DNA from: Arthrobacter pascens
GTDB lineage: Bacteria > Actinomycetota > Actinomycetes > Actinomycetales > Micrococcaceae
DNA length: 64,000 bases
Assembly (NCBI RefSeq): GCF_030816475.1
Contig: NZ_JAUSXF010000001.1
Coordinates: 3,038,001 to 3,102,000 of the forward strand
Direction: 5' to 3'
A program made the position numbers and the translations under genes. Shown piece after piece: positions 1 through 9,338 of this stretch; the stretch's first letter is position 1, and each line of letters begins with the position of its first letter. Under the pieces are notes generated by a model, which worked only from the letters and a program-made list of their open reading frames with translations, searched no databases and had not been told where the DNA came from.

Positions 1-368
1 GTCACTGGACCCAGGACGGTTCAGTGACCAGCCAGTTTGAGCAGCACCTCCGGGCCGTCCTCAACCTCCCCCTGGGCGCCACGGATATCCTGGGCCCGGT
101 GGTCGTGATGAAGAACTTCCTGGGCGGCGACAATCAGGACCTGTTTTCGGCCTATCCCGCCGCGTTGGCCAGCGAACCGGCAGCGAAGGTGCACTGCTAC
201 GGCAAGGCCGTGCGCCCTGGCCGGAAGATCGGCCACGTCAACCTGGTCGGAACGTCAACAGCCGACGTCGAATCCCTGCGGGAACGCGCCACCCGTGTGG
301 CCGGGATCATCCGCGACGGCCGGGCGCCTGCCGAAGAATCGCCACGGATTTCAGAGGAGAACGCATGA
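1..368 (+). CDS. purK: N5-carboxyaminoimidazole ribonucleotide synthase, C-terminal part
   Basis: Only the last ~122 codons are present; the gene enters from the left edge, with the first whole codon at base 3. PurK makes N5-CAIR from AIR, bicarbonate and ATP in purine synthesis, in the cytoplasm. The visible part starts with the [15 protein letters not shown] segment followed by LPLG, which is typical of the ATP-grasp PurK C-terminal region. The stop overlaps the start of purE by four bases (ATGA), so the two are translationally coupled, and PurE uses the PurK product. Identification rests on this motif and on the neighbour. Confidence 0.93.
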   Translation, partial: HWTQDGSVTSQFEQHLRAVLNLPLGATDILGPVVVMKNFLGGDNQDLFSAYPAALASEPAAKVHCYGKAVRPGRKIGHVNLVGTSTADVESLRERATRVAGIIRDGRAPAEESPRISEENA

Positions 369-949
369 CCGCCGGACGCACCCCCGCCAGCAGCTCTCCG
401 GCCAGCCCGATTGTGGGACTGGTCATGGGCTCCGATTCGGACTGGCCGGTGATGGAGGCCGCGGCCGACGCCCTGGCCGAATTCGGCATTCCTTTCGAGG
501 CGGACGTGGTATCCGCCCACCGGATGCCCCTCGAGATGATCCGGTACGGGCAGACAGCGCACCAACGAGGACTGCGGGTCATCATCGCCGGAGCCGGCGG
601 CGCTGCCCACCTTCCGGGCATGCTGGCCAGCGTCACGCCGCTCCCTGTCATCGGTGTCCCCGTCCCGCTGAAGACCTTGGACGGTATGGATTCCCTCCTG
701 TCCATTGTCCAGATGCCCGCAGGAGTCCCTGTTGCCACGGTTTCCATCGCGGGCGCACGCAACGCCGGTCTCCTCGCGGTGCGCATGCTCGCGTCCGGGA
801 CTGATGAGCTGGCCGCTTCCCTCCGCGCCGACCTCCTCGAATTCGCCCAGGACCTCAACGACGTTGCAACCCGCAAGGGTGCCAGCCTCCGGCAGAAGGT
901 CAGTGAAGTCTTCGCGGATGGCAACGGCGTCTTCCGGGGCAGCCGTTAA
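365..949 (+). CDS. purE: N5-CAIR mutase (AIR carboxylase catalytic subunit)
   Basis: 194 residues. PurE converts N5-CAIR to CAIR, the step after PurK. The N-terminal part has the family motif [13 protein letters not shown] (about residues 19-31), then SAHRMP around residues 57-62 and the [14 protein letters not shown] loop near residues 77-90 that binds substrate in class I PurE. The length is slightly above the usual ~165 because of a ~15-residue Ala/Ser-rich N-terminal extension. The start overlaps the purK stop and a shadow reading frame of the downstream LCP gene overlaps its end. Family members are octameric cytoplasmic enzymes. Confidence 0.97.
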   Translation: MTAGRTPASSSPASPIVGLVMGSDSDWPVMEAAADALAEFGIPFEADVVSAHRMPLEMIRYGQTAHQRGLRVIIAGAGGAAHLPGMLASVTPLPVIGVPVPLKTLDGMDSLLSIVQMPAGVPVATVSIAGARNAGLLAVRMLASGTDELAASLRADLLEFAQDLNDVATRKGASLRQKVSEVFADGNGVFRGSR

Positions 950-959
950 GGCCCGCGAT

Positions 960-2615
960 ATGTCCAGAAGCGAACTGCAGCGGGGCGCCCCCGTCACAGC
1001 CATGACCGACCCCATCAGGTATCCTGCGGGCGCCTCCTCCCCTATCCGGACGAAGCGCGCCTTCTTCCTGCTGCTGCTGACCCTCCTGGTTCCGGGCAGT
1101 GCGCAGATTGTGGCCGGGGACCGCAAGCTGGGACGAATCGCCCTGCGGGTCACCCTGTGTGCCTGGGCGCTGCTGCTGGTGGCGCTGCTGCTGCTGGTGG
1201 TCAACCGGCCGTTCCTCATCAACATCATCACCAATCCCTTCGCTTCACTGCTGATTGTCCTGCTGCTCACGGCCCTCGCCGTCGGCTGGGCAGTCCTGTT
1301 CATCAACACGCTGCGGCTCATCCGCCCGGTGCTGCTGGCACCGCCGATGCGTCCCGCCGTCGGCCTTGCCCTGGTCCTGTCCTTGGTCCTGAGCAGCGGA
1401 TCCCTGGGCTACGCTGCCTATCTGCTGAACGTGGGCCGGAATGCGATCGGCAGCATCTTCAACGCGGGCGGCCCCTCCATCCAACCCGTTGACGGCAGGT
1501 ACAACTTCCTCATGATGGGCGGCGACGCCGGCGCCGACCGTACCGGGCGCCGGCCGGACAGCCTCTCGGTGCTGAGCGTGGATGCCAAGAGCGGACAAAC
1601 CGCCATCATCTCCGTCCCGCGGAACCTCCAGAACGCCCAGTTCAGCGAGGGCTCCCCCATGCGCAAGATTTATCCCGACGGTTATGACTGCGGCGACGAC
1701 TGCCTCATCAATGCCATCAATACTGAGGTCACGAACGAACACGCTGACCTCTACCCGGGTGTCGCGGACCCGGGGGCGCAGGCCACGCTGGAAGCCGTCT
1801 CCGGAACCCTGGGCATCACCGTGCAGGCCTACGTGCTGGTGGACATGGACGGCTTCGCCAAGCTCATCGACGCCATGGGCGGCATCAGGATCAAGGCCGG
1901 CGGCTGGGTGCCCATCAGCGGACCCATGGTGGATGAGGCCAACGGCATCCATGGCATGCCTGACGGCTGGATACCCGCCGGGGAACAGAAGCTGGATGGC
2001 TTCCACGCCCTCTGGTATGGCCGGTCCCGCGAATTCGTTGACGACTATGCCCGCATCCAGCGCCAGCAATGCGTCCAGCAGGCCATGCTGAAACAGCTTG
2101 ACCCGGCCACGCTGCTGTCCAAGTTCGAGGACATCGCGAATGCCGGCACCAAGGTTGTGGAATCGAACATTTCCGCCAGCCAGCTGGGAAGCTTCCTAGA
2201 CCTGGCCATCAAGGCGAAAGGCCAGGAGGTTAAGCGGCTCACGATCGGGCCGCCGGATTTCCCCGCCGCGTTTTCCACCACCCCGGACTTTAACGTCATC
2301 CATGACCGGGTGGACGAGCTGCTTGCCTCCGCGTCATCACCCCAAGCGGCAGGCGCGCCGGAAGACACCGTCGTGGAACCCTCAGTCACGGTCGGCCACC
2401 TCCAGGCGTCGGGACCGCGGCAGCCGGCCTCCCTGTCGACAACAGCCGGAAGCGAGACGCCGCCGGCACCGTCGTCGTCGGACTTCACCCCGGTGACCAC
2501 CACGCCGGATGGCCGGCCGATCACCGAGGCAATGCTGAACCAGCTCAAGAGCCAAGGCAACGAACAGGCAATCCGGGACCTCGTGGCCACCAACGGTCAG
2601 TGCGCTGCCCTGTAA
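960..2615 (+). CDS. LCP (LytR-CpsA-Psr) family cell-wall polymer ligase
   Basis: About 551 residues from ATG 960; ATG 1002 is an alternative, and neither has a strong ribosome binding site. LCP enzymes transfer undecaprenyl-linked glycopolymers to peptidoglycan on the outer membrane face. The first ~170 residues hold about four hydrophobic segments (for example FFLLLLTLLV and ALLLVALLLLVVN). An extracellular LCP domain follows, with the conserved DSLSVLSVD strand and SVPRNLQ, whose arginine is catalytic in the family, and GFHALWYGRSR later. The C-terminal ~90 residues are Pro/Ser/Thr-rich and end in a single Cys region. It sits 10 bases after purE and before manA, in a stretch with other wall-related genes. 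Confidence 0.9.
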   Translation: MSRSELQRGAPVTAMTDPIRYPAGASSPIRTKRAFFLLLLTLLVPGSAQIVAGDRKLGRIALRVTLCAWALLLVALLLLVVNRPFLINIITNPFASLLIVLLLTALAVGWAVLFINTLRLIRPVLLAPPMRPAVGLALVLSLVLSSGSLGYAAYLLNVGRNAIGSIFNAGGPSIQPVDGRYNFLMMGGDAGADRTGRRPDSLSVLSVDAKSGQTAIISVPRNLQNAQFSEGSPMRKIYPDGYDCGDDCLINAINTEVTNEHADLYPGVADPGAQATLEAVSGTLGITVQAYVLVDMDGFAKLIDAMGGIRIKAGGWVPISGPMVDEANGIHGMPDGWIPAGEQKLDGFHALWYGRSREFVDDYARIQRQQCVQQAMLKQLDPATLLSKFEDIANAGTKVVESNISASQLGSFLDLAIKAKGQEVKRLTIGPPDFPAAFSTTPDFNVIHDRVDELLASASSPQAAGAPEDTVVEPSVTVGHLQASGPRQPASLSTTAGSETPPAPSSSDFTPVTTTPDGRPITEAMLNQLKSQGNEQAIRDLVATNGQCAAL

Positions 2616-2689
2616 ACCCTGCGCGTCCCTGGATGGGAGCCACCCGTTGGACCAGTAGCCCTATACACCTGCAGACCAAAGAAATGGAC

Positions 2690-3946
2690 ATGGCTGTGTA
2701 CGAGATTGAGAACGTCCTCCGCGATTACGCCTGGGGTTCGACGACGGCGATCGCCGGACTCCTTGGCCGGCCGGAGTCGGGCCGGCCGGAAGCCGAACTC
2801 TGGATCGGCGCCCACCCGGACTCCCCCTCCGTTGCCCGCCGCAGTGACGGGACGGAAATCCCGCTGCATGCCCTGATTGCGGAAGACCCGGAGCATTTCC
2901 TGGGCGGGGCATCCGTTGCCAAATTCGGGCCGCGGCTCCCGTTCCTGGCGAAAATCCTGGCCGCGGCACAGCCCCTGTCGCTGCAGGTACACCCCAGCAT
3001 CGGGCAGGCGAAGGCCGGGTTCGAACGGGAAAATGCTGCCGGCCTGGCACCTGACGCGCCGAACCGCAACTACCGCGATGACAACCACAAGCCGGAAATG
3101 ATCTTCGCCCTGACGCCGTTCGAGGCGCTGTGCGGCTTCAGGGCTCCTGACGAGACGCGGAAGATCCTGCTGCACCTGGCCGGCTGTTTTGACCTGGTCG
3201 AATCCGAAGTGCCCAGGCTCGTCCAAGACCTGCTGGATGACCTTGCCGACGCCGACAGGAGTGCCGGGCTGCGGAAGGCCTTTGAACGGCTCATCACCGG
3301 CGGCCCGGCCGTTTCCGAGGCCACCGCGCTGGTGGCGGCGGCCCTGATTTCCGCGGCCCGCCTGGCCCCGTACCAGGCCGAGCTGTCCACTGTGGTCAGC
3401 CTGAACGAGAAATACCCGGGCGATCCCGGCGTGCTGATTTCGCTGCTGCTCAACAGGATTTCCCTGGCACCGGGCCAGGCCGTCTACCTGCCGGCTGGGA
3501 ACGTGCACGCGTACCTGCATGGCCTGGGCGTGGAGGTCATGGCGTCGTCGGACAACGTGCTCCGCGGCGGCCTGACCCCGAAGTTCATCGACGTTCCCGA
3601 ACTCCTGCGGACGATCGAGTTCCAACCGGTCGGCGTGCCCATGTTGTCCCCGGAAGTCTCGGGGCTGGGCCAGGAGCTCTACCAGCCGCCCTTCCGCGAG
3701 TTCCAGTTGCAGCGGATCCAACTGGAACCCGACGGCGGCCCTGTTCCGCTGGCACAGTCGGGTGCCGCCGTCGTGATTGTGGTTTCAGGCTCCGTGTACC
3801 TGGACTCGCCCAAAGGCGACCTGCAGCTGTCCCGTGGCGGCAGCGCCTTCCTGCCCGCCTCCGAAGCGCCCGTCAACGTCCATCCCGTCGCGGGTGCCGC
3901 GGATCCCGCCGTGGCCTTTGCTGTCACCACGTCCATGAAGGGCTGA
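2690..3946 (+). CDS. manA: mannose-6-phosphate isomerase, class I
   Basis: About 418 residues from ATG 2690; ATG 2684, two codons earlier, is equally possible. The enzyme interconverts fructose-6-P and mannose-6-P, feeding GDP-mannose synthesis together with the manC gene far downstream in this window. Class I PMI signatures are visible: ENVLRDYAWGS at the N-terminus, SLQVHPS near residue 100, DDNHKPEM near 130 and the metal-binding LPAGNVHAYLHG near 270. A cupin-like C-terminal domain ends the protein. It is followed three bases later by the FemAB gene, so the two are probably cotranscribed. Confidence 0.95.
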   Translation: MAVYEIENVLRDYAWGSTTAIAGLLGRPESGRPEAELWIGAHPDSPSVARRSDGTEIPLHALIAEDPEHFLGGASVAKFGPRLPFLAKILAAAQPLSLQVHPSIGQAKAGFERENAAGLAPDAPNRNYRDDNHKPEMIFALTPFEALCGFRAPDETRKILLHLAGCFDLVESEVPRLVQDLLDDLADADRSAGLRKAFERLITGGPAVSEATALVAAALISAARLAPYQAELSTVVSLNEKYPGDPGVLISLLLNRISLAPGQAVYLPAGNVHAYLHGLGVEVMASSDNVLRGGLTPKFIDVPELLRTIEFQPVGVPMLSPEVSGLGQELYQPPFREFQLQRIQLEPDGGPVPLAQSGAAVVIVVSGSVYLDSPKGDLQLSRGGSAFLPASEAPVNVHPVAGAADPAVAFAVTTSMKG

Positions 3947-3949
3947 GGC

Positions 3950-4909
3950 GTGGAATATTTCCTGCAGACCCAGGCCTGGGCGGATTTCCAGGCGTCCCTT
4001 GGACGCAGGGTCCACCAGCAGTCTGGACCGGGGTGGAGTTTCCTGGCTGTGGAGGAGAGGAACCCCGCCGGCAAGGTGCTCTACTCACCCTATGGCCCGG
4101 TGGCCTCGTCCCCTGAGGCCTTCGACGATGCCCTTGCCGCCCTTGTACGGGTGGCAAGAACCTGCGGTGCTGTGTTTGTCCGGATCGAACCTGCGTCCGC
4201 CGGCCTGGAAATGCCCGCTGCAGTCGTGGAGCTGCGGCGGCGGAGGCTGCAGCCGGCCCCGGTCAACCAGCAGCCCGAGCTCAGCTGGATCGTTGACCTG
4301 GATGGTGACTTCAAGGACGTCCTGGCTGCCATGAAGCCCGTGAACCGGAACCTGTACCGGAACATCCACAAAAAGGGCGTCACTTTCCGGAAGTCCCAGG
4401 ATCCTGATGACATCCGGATCCTGCTGAACTTCCTGCACATGACCGCCAGACGCAACGGATTCAAGCCCCAAAGCGATGAATACCTGACCCAGGTGGCCGC
4501 TTCGCTGATGCCCGCCGGCGCCGCCACGCTCTTTGTCGCTGAGCTGCACGGCGGCCCCATCGCCGCCGCCCTGGCCTACGACTCCGCCGACACGCGCACG
4601 TACGCGCATGCGGCCATGGACGACTCCCATCGCAAACTCAGTGCAGGGATCCCGCTCCTGGTGACCCTGATGGCTGACGCCAAGGACCGCGGCCTCAAAC
4701 ATGTGGACCTCTGGGGTGTGGCGCCCTCAGATCAGCCGGACCACAAATGGGCAGGCTTCACCGCGTTCAAGAAGTCCTTCGGCGGCCGGGAGGTCTTGTA
4801 TCCCGGAACGTGGGACCTGCCGGTGAAGAAGCTCCGGTATGCGGCCTATCAGCTCGCCCGCAGGCTGCGGACCAAGCTCCCCTCCCTCCCCGCGCGAACT
4901 GGCCCATAA
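3950..4909 (+). CDS. FemAB/FemX-type peptidoglycan aminoacyltransferase
   Basis: 319 residues, GTG start three bases after the manA stop. The family adds amino acids from aminoacyl-tRNA to lipid II to build the interpeptide bridge; Micrococcaceae have such bridges. The features fit FemAB with two GNAT-like halves: a WADFQASLGR N-terminus, the NRNLYRNIHKKGV segment near residue 130, a second half beginning near LFVAELHGGPIAAAL, and the C-terminal KWAGFTAFKKSFGG motif characteristic of the family. Which residue it adds (Ala, Gly, Ser and so on) cannot be read from the sequence. No signal peptide or membrane span is visible. Confidence 0.88.
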   Translation: MEYFLQTQAWADFQASLGRRVHQQSGPGWSFLAVEERNPAGKVLYSPYGPVASSPEAFDDALAALVRVARTCGAVFVRIEPASAGLEMPAAVVELRRRRLQPAPVNQQPELSWIVDLDGDFKDVLAAMKPVNRNLYRNIHKKGVTFRKSQDPDDIRILLNFLHMTARRNGFKPQSDEYLTQVAASLMPAGAATLFVAELHGGPIAAALAYDSADTRTYAHAAMDDSHRKLSAGIPLLVTLMADAKDRGLKHVDLWGVAPSDQPDHKWAGFTAFKKSFGGREVLYPGTWDLPVKKLRYAAYQLARRLRTKLPSLPARTGP

Positions 4910-4989
4910 AACGCTCAAAACCCCCGTTTGGGGTCATGAGGGTGTCCGGGGCATGCTTCATGCTGCCCCGTGGCAGCCTCCCCAATCCG

Positions 4990-4998
4990 TTATCCACA
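4990..4998 (+). other. consensus DnaA box in intergenic gap
   Basis: TTATCCACA is an exact match to the classical DnaA 9-mer. It lies in the 200-base gap between the convergent FemAB and glpX genes. It is a lone box: no cluster of boxes, AT-rich unwinding region or dnaA/dnaN gene is nearby, so it is not an origin. It may titrate DnaA, or be chance or part of the adjacent repeat-like element. Confidence 0.4.
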
Positions 4999-5019
4999 GG
5001 ACAGGTTCGAGGGTTAACG

Positions 5020-5079
5020 CGAACTGGCAGCTTACGACGCCAAATCAGGGGGGATTTGAGGTCATCTGCTGCCAGTTCG
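5020..5079. repeat. 60-bp interrupted palindrome
   Basis: The arms CGAACTGGCAGC (5020-5031) and GCTGCCAGTTCG (5068-5079) are perfect 12-bp inverted repeats. An inner pair CAAATC (5041-5046, directly after CGC) and GATTTG (5053-5058) extends the fold. The same GCGAACTGGC string also ends the FemAB gene near 4893. The structure lies between convergent genes, so it could be a bidirectional terminator, but there is no U tract and the length and layered arms look more like a dispersed REP-type element. A small ACCCC/GGGGT hairpin at 4920-4934 is a second candidate stop signal for the FemAB transcript. Confidence 0.6.
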
Positions 5080-5109
5080 AGCCGCTGGAGTCCGTGCGCC
5101 GCTGAGCTT

Positions 5110-6147
5110 CTAGTGCTTGCGGGCGTAGCCTTCCCACTTGCTGGCCTGGTGCTCGCCGTCCACGAAGCGGATGGTGCCGGACTTGGACCGCATCACAATC
5201 GACTGGGTGAGGACCTTGTCCTTGGAGTAGCGCACGCCCTTGAGGAGGTCGCCGTCGGTGATGCCGGTGGCCGCGAAGTAGCAGTTGTCGCTGGTGACGA
5301 GGTCGTTCGTGGACAGCACGCGCTCGAGGTCGTGGCCGGCGTCGATCGCCTTCTGCTTCTCTTCATCGCTGGTGGGCCAAAGGCGGCCCTGGATCACACC
5401 GCCAAGCGATTTGATGGCGCATGCTGCGACGATTCCTTCGGGAGTGCCGCCGATGCCCATCAGGGCGTCAACACCGGTGCCCGCACGGGCAGCCGCGATG
5501 GCACCGGCGACGTCGCCGTCCATGATGAATTTGGTGCGCGCACCGGCTTCGCGGATTTCCTCCACGAGCGGGCGGTGGCGGTCGCGGTCAAGAATCATGA
5601 CGTTGAGCTGGTTGACTTTGACGCCCTTGGCCTTGGCGATGAGGTGCAGGTTCTGCTTGACGGGGAGGCGGAGGTCAACCATGTCGGCAGCCTCGGGGCC
5701 GGTCACCAGCTTCTCCATGTAGAACACGGCAGAGGGGTCGAACATGGAGCCGCGCTCGGCCACGGCCAGGACGGCAAGGGCGTTGTTGATGCCGAGGGCA
5801 GTCAGGCGGGTACCGTCGATCGGGTCCACGGCAACATCGCATTCCGGGCCCGTGCCGTCACCAACGTGTTCGCCGTTGAACAACATGGGGGCTTCATCTT
5901 TTTCGCCTTCGCCGATGACCACAACGCCGTTGAAGTGGACCGTCTGAAGGAAGGAGCGCATGGCGTCAACGGCTGCACCGTCCGCCTTGTTCTTGTCGCC
6001 GAAGCCAACCCAGTGGCCGCCGGCAATGGCTGCAGCCTCGGTGACGCGGACAAGCTCGAGTGCAAGGTTGCGGTCCGGCTCATCGAGCCCGACTGCCAGA
6101 GCCGGGGAGAGTGTGGAGTACTTCTGGGTCATGGACGCTGGTGACAC
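5110..6147 (-). CDS. glpX: class II fructose-1,6-bisphosphatase
   Basis: 345 residues. GlpX hydrolyses fructose-1,6-bisphosphate in gluconeogenesis; it is the usual and often only FBPase in actinobacteria. Motifs: VVIGEGEKDEAPMLFNGE near residues 75-92, then VAVDPIDGTRLTA, the metal- and phosphate-binding core of the inositol-phosphatase fold, and MGIGGTPEGIVAACAIK near 230. The GTG at 6147 is preferred because AGAGG lies five bases upstream; the internal ATG five codons later lacks such a site. It is divergent from the DUF4245 gene across ~200 bases. The order glpX, DUF4245, fumC nearby is a familiar actinobacterial arrangement. Confidence 0.95.
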   Translation of the reverse strand: MSPASMTQKYSTLSPALAVGLDEPDRNLALELVRVTEAAAIAGGHWVGFGDKNKADGAAVDAMRSFLQTVHFNGVVVIGEGEKDEAPMLFNGEHVGDGTGPECDVAVDPIDGTRLTALGINNALAVLAVAERGSMFDPSAVFYMEKLVTGPEAADMVDLRLPVKQNLHLIAKAKGVKVNQLNVMILDRDRHRPLVEEIREAGARTKFIMDGDVAGAIAAARAGTGVDALMGIGGTPEGIVAACAIKSLGGVIQGRLWPTSDEEKQKAIDAGHDLERVLSTNDLVTSDNCYFAATGITDGDLLKGVRYSKDKVLTQSIVMRSKSGTIRFVDGEHQASKWEGYARKH

Positions 6148-6348
6148 GTGAACCTCTTCTTCGAGTGGCGATCATTGAACCCGCTCAGCCGGATTCAGCT
6201 GGCGGGGCGATTCCTCTGGTACTGATCATAGTCCGGGCCCCGCCGTCGGGCGGCGGATGACGCGGGCGCGCAACATGCCCTGCTGACCCCGCGCCATCCC
6301 GAATGTGAGTTGGAGCCCTGCATGGGCGACTATAGAAGGGTGAGTGAA

Positions 6349-7029
6349 ATGCAGGAAAAGAGTAGCCCCGCGCCCGGTCCCTCGGATCCCGCAGGTAAGG
6401 ACGGCGCCAGCGGGAGCGGTGCCCAGGCACCCGTAAAGCCCGTGATTCCGGCCGCAGCGGCAAAGCGCGCGAATGCCTCGGTGATCGGCATGATCATTGC
6501 GCTGGTGATCAGCATCGCCGCCTTCCTGCCCATCATTTTGATGAATCCCTCGCCCAAGAGCGACGGATACAAGCCGAATATCGACGTCACTGCGGTGGCC
6601 CGGAACGCCACGGATGTGGCAGGATTCACACCCGTCGCCCCGGACACGGGCAACACCTTCACCTCAAACTATGCGCGCTGGGAGTCCGGCAGCGGGAGCG
6701 GAGTTCCCGCCTGGGAAGCCGGATACCTGACGCCCAAGCAGTCCTTCATCGCGCTGGTGCAGACACGCCAGGCAAATCCCACCTGGCTGCTGCAGCAGAC
6801 CAAAAGCGCCCCTGTCACCGGAAGCCGCAGTGCCGGCGGCCGGGACTGGGAGTTGCGTGACACGGGCAAAGGCGAGAAGAGCATGGTGCTCGCGTACCGC
6901 GGCACCACTGTTGTCCTGACCGGGCCGGCTCAGCTGGACGAGTTCTCCGTGCTTGCAGCCGCCGTCGTCAAATCACTGGACAGCAATCCCGCCGTAACGA
7001 TTTCCCCCTCGGCCAGCACCGCACCGTAA
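6349..7029 (+). CDS. DUF4245 family membrane-anchored protein
   Basis: About 226 residues from ATG 6349, chosen because AGAAGGG ends eight bases upstream; longer starts at 6310 and 6340 lack this. The first ~45 residues are a Pro/Ala/Gly-rich cytoplasmic tail. One membrane segment follows (VIGMIIALVISIAAFLPIIL) and then an extracytoplasmic domain with the repeated W-containing strands typical of DUF4245. The function of the family is unknown. It is regularly found beside glpX in actinobacteria. A possible -10 (TATAGA, 6331-6336) lies just upstream of the ribosome site. The carbonic anhydrase gene follows nine bases later. Confidence 0.85.
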   Translation: MQEKSSPAPGPSDPAGKDGASGSGAQAPVKPVIPAAAAKRANASVIGMIIALVISIAAFLPIILMNPSPKSDGYKPNIDVTAVARNATDVAGFTPVAPDTGNTFTSNYARWESGSGSGVPAWEAGYLTPKQSFIALVQTRQANPTWLLQQTKSAPVTGSRSAGGRDWELRDTGKGEKSMVLAYRGTTVVLTGPAQLDEFSVLAAAVVKSLDSNPAVTISPSASTAP

Positions 7030-7038
7030 GGTAGGCGC

Positions 7039-7653
7039 GTGGCTACCTATCTGACTCCCGCTCTCGCCTGGCGCCGGATGCGCGAAGGCAACGAACGCTT
7101 TGTTGCCGGCGAATCCTCGCACCCGAACCAGGACGCCTCCCGCCGGTCCTCGCTTGTGGAAAACCAGCATCCCTTTGCCGTGATCTTCGGCTGCTCGGAT
7201 TCCCGGCTTGCTGCCGAGATCATCTTCGACCTGGGTCTCGGGGATGCTTTCGTCGTCCGCACCGCGGGACAGGTGATCGACGACGCCGTGCTGGGCTCCC
7301 TTGAGTACAGCATCAGCGAGCTGGGGGTACCGCTGATCGCGGTGCTGGGGCATGACAGCTGCGGGGCCGTCAGTGCCACCAAGGCAGCCGTCGATACAGG
7401 CCAGATGCCCATCGGCTTCATCCGCGACCTCGTGGAGCGCATCACCCCGTCGGTCCTGACATCCATGCGGAACGACCGGCACGAGGTCAACGACATGGTG
7501 GTGGAACACGTGAAACAGACATCGAAGCGCCTCGTGGACAGCTCCCGTGTGATTTCCGCCGCAATTGATGACGGCCGGACAGCCGTGATCGGGCTTTCCT
7601 ACAGCCTTGCGGAGGGCCGGGCGAACGTAGTTTCCGGCATCGGAGACCTTTAG
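7039..7653 (+). CDS. beta-class carbonic anhydrase
   Basis: 204 residues, GTG start nine bases after the DUF4245 stop. The enzyme interconverts CO2 and bicarbonate with an active-site zinc. The zinc ligands are visible as CSDSR (residues 52-56) and HDSCG (105-109), plus the RTAGQVIDD and SLEYSISELGVPLI stretches of the family. The length is normal for bacterial beta-CA. It lies between glpX/DUF4245 and fumC, so bicarbonate supply for PurK (this window) and anaplerotic carboxylation is a reasonable role, by inference. Confidence 0.95.
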   Translation: MATYLTPALAWRRMREGNERFVAGESSHPNQDASRRSSLVENQHPFAVIFGCSDSRLAAEIIFDLGLGDAFVVRTAGQVIDDAVLGSLEYSISELGVPLIAVLGHDSCGAVSATKAAVDTGQMPIGFIRDLVERITPSVLTSMRNDRHEVNDMVVEHVKQTSKRLVDSSRVISAAIDDGRTAVIGLSYSLAEGRANVVSGIGDL

Positions 7654-7717
7654 GCGGCAGCGCCAACAGTGCCGGTAGCATGCGGTTCACGGTTTTCAAT
7701 GGGGCGCCAAACCGCCC

Positions 7718-7723
7718 TAAGCT
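7718..7723 (+). promoter_or_regulatory. -10 element (TAAGCT) of a leaderless fumC promoter
   Basis: TAAGCT ends seven bases before the A of the fumC ATG, with no Shine-Dalgarno sequence between. This spacing places the transcription start at or next to the start codon. The -35 region is poor (TTCAAT at 7695-7700, 17-base spacer). The same arrangement recurs at several other genes of this window. Confidence 0.5.
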
Positions 7724-7729
7724 AGCCCC

Positions 7730-9151
7730 ATGACTTCCACTGAAGAGTTCCGCATTGAACATGACACGATGGGCGAAGTCCGCGTCCCCGTGAACGCACT
7801 GTACCGCGCGCAGACGCAGCGGGCAGTGGAGAACTTTCCGATTTCCGGCAAGACCCTGGAACGCGCGCACATTGAGGCGCTTGCCCGGGTCAAGAAGGCC
7901 GCTGCCCAGGCCAACGCTGAACTGGGCGTGCTCGACGGCGAGCTTGCCAAGGCCATCGCAGACGCAGCCGATGAGGTAGCAGCCGGCAAGTACGACGGTG
8001 ACTTCCCCATCGATGTCTTCCAGACCGGCTCCGGCACATCCTCGAACATGAACACCAACGAGGTCATCGCCGAGCTCGCTTCGCGTGCCCTCAAGGCGGC
8101 GGGAAGCGACAAGGTTGTCCACCCGAACGACCACGTCAACGCCTCCCAGTCCTCTAACGACGTCTTCCCCACGTCGGTCCACGTCGCCGCCACCTCTGCC
8201 TTGATCAACGACCTCATTCCTGCGCTGGGCTACCTCGCCGAGTCGCTGGAGCGCAAGGCAGTGGAGTTCAAGGACGTGGTCAAGTCCGGCCGCACCCACC
8301 TCATGGACGCCACTCCGGTGACCCTGGGCCAGGAGTTCGGCGGCTACGCTGCCCAGGTCCGCTACGGTATCGAGCGAATCAACGCTTCCCTCCCCCGCGT
8401 TGCTGAGGTACCCCTCGGCGGCACAGCTGTGGGCACCGGCATCAACACCCCTGCCGGCTTCCCGGAGCGGGTCATCGAGCTGCTGGCCACGGACACCGGA
8501 CTCCCGCTGACCGAGGCCCGCGACCACTTTGAGGCCCAGGCCAACCGCGACGGCCTGATTGAGGCCTCCAGCCAGCTCCGCAACATCGCCATCTCCTTCA
8601 TGAAGATCAACAACGACCTCCGCTGGATGGGCTCCGGCCCCAACACGGGCCTCGGCGAAATCGCCATCCCGGACCTACAGCCGGGCTCGTCCATCATGCC
8701 CGGCAAGGTCAACCCCGTCATCTGCGAGGCCTCCATCATGGTGGCCGCCCAGGTCATCGGCAATGACACCGCCATCGCTTGGTCAGGCACCAACGGCGCC
8801 TTCGAATTGAACGTCGGCATCCCGGTCATGGCCGCCAACCTGCTGGAGTCGGTACGCCTGCTGGCCAACACCAGCCGCGTGATGGCGGACAGGATGATCG
8901 ACGGCATCACCGCCAACGTGGAGCGCGCCCGCTTCCTCGCCGAAGCCTCACCGTCCATCGTCACCCCGCTGAACAAGTACATCGGCTACGAGAACGCCGC
9001 GAAGATCGCCAAAAAGGCCGTGGCCGAGGGCCTGACCATCCGTGAGACCGTCATTGCCATGGGTTTCCTGGAGCGCGGTGAGGTCACCGAGGAGCAGCTG
9101 GACACCGCCCTGGACGTGATGTCCATGACGCGCCCTCCGCACAAAGCCTAA
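7730..9151 (+). CDS. fumC: class II fumarate hydratase
   Basis: 473 residues. FumC interconverts fumarate and malate in the TCA cycle as a metal-independent homotetramer. Family landmarks: the [15 protein letters not shown] segment near residues 104-118, [14 protein letters not shown] near 130-145, the catalytic [12 protein letters not shown] around residue 187, and the signature [11 protein letters not shown] at about 318-328. The gene has no ribosome binding site and a -10 hexamer just upstream, so it is probably leaderless. A strong hairpin lies ~75 bases after the stop. sdhCDA, the preceding TCA step, is at the other end of the window. Confidence 0.97.
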   Translation: MTSTEEFRIEHDTMGEVRVPVNALYRAQTQRAVENFPISGKTLERAHIEALARVKKAAAQANAELGVLDGELAKAIADAADEVAAGKYDGDFPIDVFQTGSGTSSNMNTNEVIAELASRALKAAGSDKVVHPNDHVNASQSSNDVFPTSVHVAATSALINDLIPALGYLAESLERKAVEFKDVVKSGRTHLMDATPVTLGQEFGGYAAQVRYGIERINASLPRVAEVPLGGTAVGTGINTPAGFPERVIELLATDTGLPLTEARDHFEAQANRDGLIEASSQLRNIAISFMKINNDLRWMGSGPNTGLGEIAIPDLQPGSSIMPGKVNPVICEASIMVAAQVIGNDTAIAWSGTNGAFELNVGIPVMAANLLESVRLLANTSRVMADRMIDGITANVERARFLAEASPSIVTPLNKYIGYENAAKIAKKAVAEGLTIRETVIAMGFLERGEVTEEQLDTALDVMSMTRPPHKA

Positions 9152-9224
9152 TTCCCCACCGCCTCCCTAGCTTCGCTCCGCTCAGCCAGGGAACCCTCGG
9201 CGGCGGAGGCCCCGATTAGACCGC

Positions 9225-9259
9225 CGGCCGCCCGCCTTCCCAGTGAAGGCGGGCGGCCG
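9225..9259 (+). terminator. hairpin terminator after fumC
   Basis: A 15-bp perfect GC-rich stem (CGGCCGCCCGCCTTC, 9225-9239, with 9245-9259) closes a five-base loop 74 bases after the fumC stop and before tetR. No run of T follows, which is common for actinobacterial terminators. Confidence 0.75.
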
Positions 9260-9302
9260 CGTCGTTAAGAAAGTTGCCGCTAGAACCCGCCATCCAGCAA
9301 AG

Positions 9303-9338
9303 TTGCACTGATTTGAAAAGAGTGCAAACATTTACTGT

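Noticed and set aside
197..1321. 374-residue minus-strand frame over purK/purE/LCP
   Set aside because: Overlaps three real genes in antisense and lacks family features.
4990..4998. DnaA box as a replication origin
   Set aside because: Only one box was seen, without AT-rich DNA or dnaA, dnaN or gyrB nearby.
4747..6144. 465-residue plus-strand frame over glpX
   Set aside because: Antisense to an intact glpX with its own ribosome site; composition is shadow-like.
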